A program made the translations under genes and the position numbers. From assembly GCA_037501455.1 (NCBI GenBank), contig CM074863.1:59191501-59255500 (forward strand): a stretch of 64,000 nucleotides of DNA. The letters run 5' to 3'. Shown here piece after piece: positions 56,255-64,000 of this stretch (within the stretch, counting starts at the first letter, position 1; the number at the start of each line of letters is the position of its first letter). Below the pieces are notes generated by a model. That model saw nothing but the letters and a program-made list of their open reading frames with translations. It was not told the DNA's origin and did no database searches. This DNA is from Lantana camara. Its lineage: Eukaryota > Streptophyta > Magnoliopsida > Lamiales > Verbenaceae.

Positions 56255-56917
56255 GCCTATAAAGGAATTCACGCACTGTAAATAGCTGTCAAGAACAAAA
56301 GACCTTAACGCCCGTTACCTGATGAAATCATGACTGAGCTTTTATATGTGGTAACGGGCATTACCACTTTCCTTCTGCCCAGGGGTAACGTTGCGCCAAG
56401 AATCTCCTCGTACTGCCTCTGGTAATGGGCGTTACCAGAGTTGTATTGCCAGGGAGTAACGGGCGTGACTCCCATACTTTTCCAAAAGCGATGCTCCTAT
56501 ATCCGTTAATGGGGGTTAACAAAATTGTACATCCAAAGAGTAACGGGGGTTACTCCTCATTTTCCTAAAATACGTGAATTTGCCTCGTTTCACTATTTCT
56601 TAACTCCAACTCCTTAAACACCTAAATGGAGCAAAGTAAACATATAAATGCATCAAACAGAACAAAAATATATTCTAATTAACGCTCAAATCCATGCGAA
56701 TTCTACACTCAACAAACATGTATTATGATGTGTTATGAATTGGACGAATGATAAAGAACAGACACGATCTATTCGTGTAATGAAAGATTGAATTGTTTAC
56801 TTGTGTAAATGCAATTAATTATGTACATGAACATCCGCAAGTACATTGTTACTACTTATGCATGTCATATCATGTTAAAGTATTATCGTGCGTCTTATAT
56901 GGTTCATATGGAGTCTT
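56255..56917 (+). repeat. M-right and first part of H-right
   Basis: Matches 17388-18092 with an internal deletion. It carries the same palindrome type at 56348-56367, 56420-56437, 56453-56474, 56505-56520 and 56538-56555. The M/H junction (around 56715) is the same as at 17904. No gene. Confidence 0.75.
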
Positions 56918-58877
56918 TGTTGGAAAACACGAATCAAAAAGCAGCGGAAATTTAAATAATTTTCCAACAAAAGGACCTTGGACTCGCAATCGTGTATCCA
57001 AATTCATAGGGATAAGAAACTTACTTTCTTAATTGTCTTTCTTGAAGCGTTTCAAGCCACCCAAGAATGCTCTTCTCGCGCCTTGATCCCCTCTCCTTGG
57101 TAAAGCTCGAATCTTCAAACTTCTAACTTGAAGCTCTCTAGAGATAGTCCACCGACTTGACTACAATCTAACTAGTAAGGATGCTAGTTCTCTAGTTAGT
57201 GTTTAGGCTTAACCTAGGGTTTCGTTTATCTTGGAGAAAGGATGGTGTTCGACACATGAACCAAAAGAATTTCCAATTAGCTCTAAGGGGAGCTCGAGCT
57301 CCCCTATTTATATTAAGGGAGTGGCCGGAAATCCCTAGTCCTTATGGGCTAAGGATTTTGGTCCCTCTCTCCTATTACTTGATCATCAAGTAATTTTGAC
57401 TTTGACTTTGAATTCAAATTCAAATCAACTTTCAAGAGAGCTAAAAATATCCAAACTATTTTTGGATAATTTTATACTTTATTTATTTAAAAAAAAAAAA
57501 CTTATTTTTATCTAATTAATTAATTCATAATTAATTAACTAGATTATTTTTCTCCAAAATAAGACTTTCTTTTTAATTCAAAATTAAACCAAAGTCTATT
57601 AAATAATTAACATATTTAATTATTTAATATATATATATATATATACAATATATATATTTACACGTGTGGGACACGTGTCACAAGGAAACGTGTCACTCAC
57701 GTGACCCACACGTGTAGTTTCACACGTGTGGAACCCTCTTCGCCTGATTAACTCGTTTAATCATTTTAAAGCCTCAACTCATGTAACCAAGTTGTTGTGT
57801 GTGACCCTCTAGGTTCTCAATTCAATTAGCAGTGACCCTGATTAATTAATTCACTAATTAATTAATCAGTCCACAGTTCAAACGACCATAGTCTAGCAAC
57901 AGGTGTTTAACCCCTAGCTGAATTGGAATGTTCGGAATTGACAGAACCTTTAAGTCATTGATTCATTTGAGATACAATCCTCCTACTTACTATCTCTCAA
58001 CCAAGATCTAGGGTACGGGAATAATCAGAACCCTAATAATCTGGTCTTAAAGCTAAGTGCAATTCATATCCATTTGATCTCAATCCAAGAAACCCTTTTC
58101 TTGATGTCTTGATCTACTGCCTTGGCCAAGGAGTCCATATGGCATATGAATGACTTACACAATAAGAGATTACCTTGCAAATGCAAGTGTAGGTCCTTTC
58201 TTGATTTACATTCACTTTCATGAATCACTTGTGCAGCCCCAGCATAAGTCTTGAATCAGTTGTCTAAGGCGACACCCTTTAAAGCTTATACCTAGGACTA
58301 CAGAGTTAACTCATAAAGTGACAAGGAACCGCAAGTCTTAAGGATCAATTAATCACATCAACGACTGGTGAGATATTTCCTAATCTGGAAGTTTCTATTT
58401 CCTGAAATAGAAACTTCCTTTCCCATTTTGGAATGTTCTCACACGGGGCACCTCATTGAACTTACTTATTGAAGTAAGCACCCTCATGTATCACGCACGT
58501 ATCAACTATACGCTTTGCACCTCCATGAAACAAGGTGGTCCTTCTTAAGGGCGTGATCCCACAAGCAAGCCTTAGAGGAGTCAGGTTGACACTCCCACTG
58601 TCGGTAGGGCTCATCGGCTTGGAGTATTTTACTATTCATGACTTATGTGATATAGGGCTCGTTTCATGAACCATTTGACCTAAATGGTAGAGTCCTAAAG
58701 TCATCAGGATTAGGGGAGTTCTCATACATGCACAGATAAAGTAAATGCATACCAAACAAGAGCATATAAAGAAGTGTTACCTCAATTCGTTATTTCATTG
58801 AAAGATTGTCTGTGATTACAATAAGGAAAAGCACAAAGAAGATATACAATCGGCTTTCTAGGGCACTATTCCTAACA
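56918..58877 (-). repeat. Solo copia LTR II (1960 bp), TSD GTCTT
   Basis: Complete LTR with a perfect duplication GTCTT (56913-56917 and 58878-58882). The uninterrupted site exists at about 18092-18113 in H-left (GGAGTCTTAAGTC), direct proof of insertion after the two H copies diverged or duplicated. G-box-like cluster at about 57661-57731; a (TA)n tract at about 57628-57646. Confidence 0.95.
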
Positions 58878-58882
58878 GTCTT

Positions 58883-59812
58883 AAGTCTCACGAATACACC
58901 GTGTTATTTCTTGTACAGTTTTCTTCAGGGCGGAGACTTACCGGGTTCATAGGCTATCTTCAATTCTTTCTTTCTTTTGGTATTATTCGGTAAGGTGTAA
59001 CAGGTGGGTTTCTCTACTATTAGCTAACTCGTCCCAATATATCCAATGTGTAAAGCTTTGAGCCATAATATATATATATATATCGAGTCTTTTTAAGAGT
59101 AAATGATTTCGAATGTAAAGCCTTTTCTTTTATGTATCCTTACCTAATGATTTTTGTTGAGAACATGAATGGAAGCACGGGCCCAGGAACTTGGTGCATG
59201 TGGCTATCCGGGGAACGCAAGGGCCGACGGTGATCCCTTGCACTAGTTCCAACCAAACTACGGTGATACCGGCCCTCACTAGGAGATTAACGAGGAATGG
59301 GAGCTGAGGCCTTTGGGAATTCATGTACCCCACTGGCCGTAATGATTGGGTGGATGGCGCTTTGGCCGAGTCTGTCCACTAACCGGAGGAAAAAGGTGTA
59401 ATTGTTAAGTATGAACGATTATGAAAGAAAGAATGAATGAATGAACGTTGTGTGATCGCTAATGTAATGAATGAATATATATTGCACACACGAGGAGAAG
59501 GTTGGAAAATTTCCCCACTCACCGGGCTTACATAATGACCTCATGAATATAATCAATGAAGGAATTGATGGTTATAGTCCCGAGCGTTGTTTTCTTTGTT
59601 TTCACCCACTTGGGAAATATTTCAAAACCTCGTACGAGATTATAGTTTGCATGTGTGCATGTTTATTTCCCAAAAATATTATTGTATTAGGCCCTGTTTT
59701 ATACCCACCAGTCTCTTAAAGATTGAACCCGACTTTGTTTCAGTTTTCTCTTGTAGGTTTGGAGTGGTAGGCGGGAATTCGAGTCTGTTGAGTCTTGGGG
59801 TTAAGTATGAGT
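58883..59812 (+). repeat. H-right, second part
   Basis: Continues the H LTR after solo LTR II. Contains the module from about 59180 and the weak hairpin at 59350-59379. The right copia element cuts it at 59813; the uncut equivalent is near 19031. Confidence 0.8.
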
Positions 59813-61762
59813 TGTTAGGAATAGTGCCCTAAAAGCCGATTGTATATCCGCTTTGTGCTTTTCCTTATTGTAATCACAGACAATCTTTGAATGAAATAAC
59901 AAATTGAGGCAACACTTCTTTATATGCTCTTGTTTGGTATGCGTTTACTTTAGTTGTGCATGTATGAGAATTCCCCTAATCCTGATGACTTTATGACTCT
60001 ACCATTTAGGTGAAATGGTTCATGAAACGAGCCCTATATCACATAAGTCATGATTAGTAAAATACTCCAAGCCGATGAGTCCTACAGACAGTGGGAGTGT
60101 CAACCTGACTCCTCAAAGGCTTGCTTGTGGGATCACGCCCTTAAGAAGGACCACCTTGTTTCATGGAGGTGCAAAGTGTATAGTTGATACGTGCGTGATA
60201 CATGAGGGTGCTTACTTTAATAAGTAAGTTCACTGAGGTGCCCCGTGTGAGAACATTCCTAAATGGGAAAGGAAGTTTCTATTTCAGGAAATGGAAACTT
60301 CCAGATTAGGAAATATCTCATGAGTCATTGATGTGATTAATTGATCCTTAGACTTGAGGTTCCTTGTCACTTTATGAGTTAACTCTGTAGTCTTAGATAT
60401 AAGCTTTAAAGGGTGTCGCCTTAGACAACTGATTCAAGGCTTATGCTGGGGCGGCACAAGTGATTCATGAAAGTGAATGAGAATCAAGAAAGGACCTACA
60501 CTTGCGTTTGCAAGGTGATCTCTTATTGTGTAAGTCATTCATATGCCATATGGAGTCCTTGGCCAAGGCAGTAGATCAAGACATCAAGAAAAGGGTTTCT
60601 TGGATTGAGATCAAATGGATATGAAATGCACTTAGCTTTGAGACCGGATTATTAGGGTTCTGATTATTCCCTTCCCCTAGATCTTGGTTGAGAGATAGTA
60701 AGTAGGAGGATTGTATCTCACATGAATCAATGACTTAAAGGTTCTGTCGAATCCGAACATTCCAATTCAGCTAGGGGTTAAACACCTGTTGCTAGACTAT
60801 GGTCGTTTAATCTGTGGACTGATTAATTAATTAGTGAATTAATTAATTAGGGTCACAGCTAATTGAATTGAGAACCTAGAGGGTCACACACAACAACTTG
60901 GTTACATGAGTTGAGGCTTGAAAATGATTAAACAAGTTAATCGGGCCAAGAGGGTTCCACACGTGTGAAATCACACGTGTGGCTCACGTGAGTGACACGT
61001 GTCACTGTGACACGTGTCACACACGTGTGAATATATATATTATATATATATGTATTAAATAATTAAATGTGTTAATTATTTAATAGACTTTGGTTTAATT
61101 TCGAATTAAAAAGAAAGTCTTATTTTGGAGAAAATAATCTAGTTGATTAATTACGAATTAATTAATTAGATAAAATAGGTTATTTATTTTAAATAAATAA
61201 AGTATAAAATAATCCAAAAATAGTTTGGATAATTTTAGCTCTCCTAAAGTTGATTTGAATTTGAATTCAAAGTCAAAGTTGGAAATTACTTGAAGATCAA
61301 GTAATAGGAGAGAGGAACCAAAACCCTTGCCTATGAGGACAAGGATTTCGGCCGCCCCTCCCCTTTCCTATATATAGGGGAGCTCATGCTCCCCTTTAGA
61401 GCTAATTGACAATTCTTGGTTCATGTGTTGAACACCTTCCTTTCTCCAAGATAAAATAAAACCCTAGGTTGAGCCTAAACACTAACTAGAGAACTAGCAT
61501 CCTTACTAGTTAGATTGTGATCAAGTTGGTGGACTTTCTCTAGAGACTTCAAGTTAGAAGTTTGAAGATTCGAGCTTTACCAAGGAGAGGGGATCAAGCC
61601 GCGAGAAGAGCGTTCTTGGGTGGCTTGAAACGCTTCAAGAAAGAATAAAAGAAAAGTAAGTTTTCTATCTCTACGAATTTGGATACACGATTGCGAGTCC
61701 AAGGTCCTTTTGTTGGGAAAAATTTTTAAATTCCGCTGCTTTCTGATTCGTGTTTTACAACA
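59813..61762 (+). repeat. Copia 5' LTR (1950 bp)
   Basis: TGTTAGGAATAG to TTTTACAACA. Six CACGTG at 60960, 60974, 60985, 60996, 61011 and 61022. A TATA-like CTATATATAG is at 61368-61377. Clearly more diverged from the left copy than the left copy's own LTRs are from each other. Confidence 0.95.
60960..61027 (+). promoter_or_regulatory. Cluster of six G-boxes, right copia LTR
   Basis: Six CACGTG cores in 68 bp, the same number and span as the left copy although spacers and flanks differ. About 340 bp before the TATA-like motif. Confidence 0.7.
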
Positions 61763-61764
61763 AG

Positions 61765-61776
61765 TGGTATCAGAAC
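61765..61776 (+). other. Primer binding site of right copia (one change)
   Basis: TGGTATCAGAAC; the left copy has TGGTATCAGAGC. A mismatch near the 3' end of the site would weaken tRNA priming. Confidence 0.85.
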
Positions 61777-64000
61777 CACCTCGTTAATCGTGTTTCTGAT
61801 TCGTCTCAATTATTCTGAATTTGGTAGAAATTCTTAGGCTTAGATGCGAGTTGAGTATTCTTGAGTTCTTTTAGAAAGCCTGAAATACGAAACTGTAATT
61901 TTTCCTGAATTTCTAAAACTGTTTTTGAAAATCGTTTTAGTTGAAATTTATCAAAATCGAATTTTTAATTTTGGATTGAATTGGTTTTAAGAAACCTGGA
62001 CACGAAACGAGATGCGAAACAAACGCGCGGGATTGGGACGTGCCAATGTGTAGCACGCCCCAGGCCTGCGCGCGCACGCCGCCCAGCCCCTCCCGCAACC
62101 GCGCGGGAGCCATTCCCGCAACCGCCACCGCAACCGCGCGGGACGCCTGCACAGCCCGCCTAGTCGCTGCGGGCACCGCTGCGCGCGGCGCGCACATGAT
62201 GCACGCCCAGCTTGCGCACGCGAGCGGCAACTGCCGCGCGCTGTGCGCGCTGCTGGCGCGCGTCCGCGCGCGCTTCTGCGCGGCGGTGCCTCGAGCGGCT
62301 GGGCCGTTTTTGGGCTCGTTTTCGTGTTTCGTGTTTTTCGTGTTTTCGGTCCTTAAAATCCCGATTTAATTTTATCTTTTAAAATCAGTTTTGATAAAAT
62401 AAAATTATTTTAAAATTTTGATTAAATTGGGATTTTTTGAGAAATTAAAGCGATTTGAATTTTGGGAAAATTATGAATTTTATTTTCTGAAAATAATGAA
62501 AGAATAAAATTATTAATTTTGGAAATTAATTGGAATTTTATTGGTTTATTGTTTTTCGGGTTTTATTGAAAAGGCTCTTGAACAAGAATTGCATCTAAGT
62601 CGTGTTTTAAGTCATTAGGACTTGAAACGAGAATTTTAATTTATTGGTTAAATTTAAATTCTTGCAAAAGCATGTTAGGTGATCATGGGCTTAGATCTAT
62701 GTATGGTTTTAATTTATGCACATGAATGGTTTAAATTGGGGTTGGAGCCCTATAGTTGCGTTTTTCAATTGAGGTTGGAGCCTCACTTATGTGCGTACTG
62801 TTATGTGATTTATTATGTGGCTTTCCATATTACTGTTTTTTAGGCCGGGGTATGCCCCGTGTAATTGTCTAAGGCCAATATGAAGATTGAGCCTTATTAC
62901 TTTATGTCTTTTTCTTTTTATTGTAATTTGAGAGTAGAGATAGGTGGTGAGGTTTTATTTTCATTTTGGAGACAATGCACCCATGGAGTAAGATGGACCA
63001 CATTCAAGTAACAAGGAGGCCATAAGTGAAGACCCCTCAAAATGTTAGGGAGGGGAATCTCAATTGTTAAATGTAATAGAGATAGGGCTCGTATTTTGTT
63101 ACCGCTTTCCCTTATGTGATTTAAACTGTTTATGTGGCATGTATGTTAGAACTTGTGATTGTGGAGTGGCTCCCACATATCACGCATAAGATAGGTAGAA
63201 CTCATGATCATTACATGTTAGTAGCATGTTAGGACATGTTATCTGCTTATGTGCTTGTTTGAAATGCATTTAAGTGTACTTGCATTAATCAAGACTAATA
63301 AAATTGGATAATATATATGTTGGTGAGGTCGAACCGGACAACTCTCCGGTTGATTCAAAAATTCCCATTAAATATTAAGCTAATTTCGAACAAATAGGTA
63401 TTTAATTCGAGATGCAAATTTTGAATTAAATTCCTAGCATTCCATCAATAGGTTTTAAGTTTAGTAAGTAAAGCTAGTTATTGTCAGCGAGTCGTGGGAT
63501 AGCTAGTGGAGCTTATTAGTTCTTAGTTACCTAATTGATCATTTTAAGTGATCAATATTTCATGATCGATTTTAGCAAGGGCGATGTCCGTGAGTCGTGG
63601 GTTGTTCGAACTAAGTTTTGGTCATGATCTTATGATTGATGGGTCTAGCTTAACGCCTAAGTAAATATGGATGTCGCACGAGTCATGGGTCCATATTGAA
63701 AGATAGGTGATGCAAAAACAATTACTAAGAGTTCTAAAGGTTTTAGAATTGGTAAGTTGTACCTACCTAGGGTTCTTGCTTAGACTGTCCGCGAGTCCTG
63801 GGTTCGAGGTAAAATGCCTATGATCTTAGTACCCATTGGGAAACATGTTCCTCTTAGATCTTTGGGAATTATAGATCTTTGAAAAACAGTGGGAGCTACA
63901 ATAGATTAACGACCTTATCTTTTGTATATCGTTATAATTCAGCATGCTCACTAGTTCTCTGTTTTACGATTTAGGTCGTAGATTCTGTGATTCTCTACGT
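61777..64000 (+). other. Untranslated leader of right copia element
   Basis: Matches the left leader throughout. The CpG-rich block is at 62022-62320. The four motif copies are at 63483-63498, 63586-63601, 63673-63689 and 63787-63802. Open frames in 61937-62369 are compositional. Confidence 0.88.

Larger units (their letters stand above)
59813..64000 (+). mobile_element. Ty1/copia element, same family as the left one, plus strand, 5' part only
   Basis: 5' LTR 59813-61762, primer site 61765-61776 and leader 61777-64000. The window ends about a dozen bases before the gag ATG, judged from the left copy (the bases before 4794 match the last bases here). Bases before the LTR are TGAGT (59808-59812), the presumed target duplication. 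Orientation is opposite to the left element, so the two 5' LTRs face each other across the window. Confidence 0.93.

Noticed and set aside
61937..62369. Similar Arg/Ala-rich ORFs in the right copia leader
   Set aside because: Same compositional effect; frames differ from the left copy.
1..64000. Inverted copia elements at both ends as the arms of one large palindrome or composite transposon
   Set aside because: They are two separate insertions: the left has its own near-identical LTR pair, the right is more diverged and sits in H-right, whose uncut counterpart is at about 19031. No sign that they act together.

Overview
The window is repeat-dense nuclear DNA from a flowering plant, probably a eudicot. 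I see no host protein-coding gene, rRNA or tRNA. Almost every base belongs to nested LTR retrotransposons: one Ty1/copia family and several Ty3/gypsy families, mostly Tekay/Del-like chromoviruses judged by gag, RT-RNase H, integrase and the C-terminal chromodomain-like end. The species cannot be told from this sequence. LTR ends, tRNA-Met primer sites (TGGTATCAGAGC), polypurine tracts and 5-bp target duplications give most boundaries. Labels such as A', B, C, D, D2, F, GKE, H and M are mine. All alignments were done by eye.

Layout: 1-8979 is a minus-strand copia element (BARE/Angela-like: about 1.94-kb LTRs and a 2.2-kb leader) with nearly identical LTRs. 8980-13790 is a truncated plus-strand gypsy element A' (LTR, an unusual ORF before gag, gag, zinc knuckles, protease). 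13937-17064 is a plus-strand gypsy LTR (D). 17065-19435 is a composite M+H LTR segment that occurs again at 56255-59812. 19599-56254 is, by inference, the wreck of one minus-strand element (GKE): 3' LTR 19599-~22574, RT/RNase H/integrase 26115-27958, gag-protease 47497-48657, pre-gag ORF 53176-55538 and truncated 5' LTR ~55744-56254. It was split by D2 (22575-26114), by element B (27959-47496), by solo LTR F (48863-52818, TSD AATGG) and by a solo copia LTR (53401-55234). Element C (33840-44225, TSD GTATC) sits inside the integrase gene of B. A second solo copia LTR (56918-58877, TSD GTCTT) lies in H-right. At 59813-64000 a plus-strand copia element of the same family starts, and the window ends about a dozen bases before its gag ATG.

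Most coding regions carry stops, frameshifts or deletions. The copia element at the left is the youngest and best preserved (five differences in 887 aligned LTR bases). C is next: three in-frame stops and one 1-base frameshift.

The least explained signals are in non-coding parts of the elements. Several otherwise divergent gypsy LTRs share a GGGCCC-led module ending in a hairpin whose stems differ by compensating changes. Sister LTRs B and C carry arrays of GC-rich short palindromes at the same LTR offset with unrelated palindrome sequence. A coiled-coil-like plus acidic ORF precedes gag in A' and GKE. The copia elements have six clustered G-boxes in each LTR, a four-times repeated spaced motif in the leader and a CpG-rich block.
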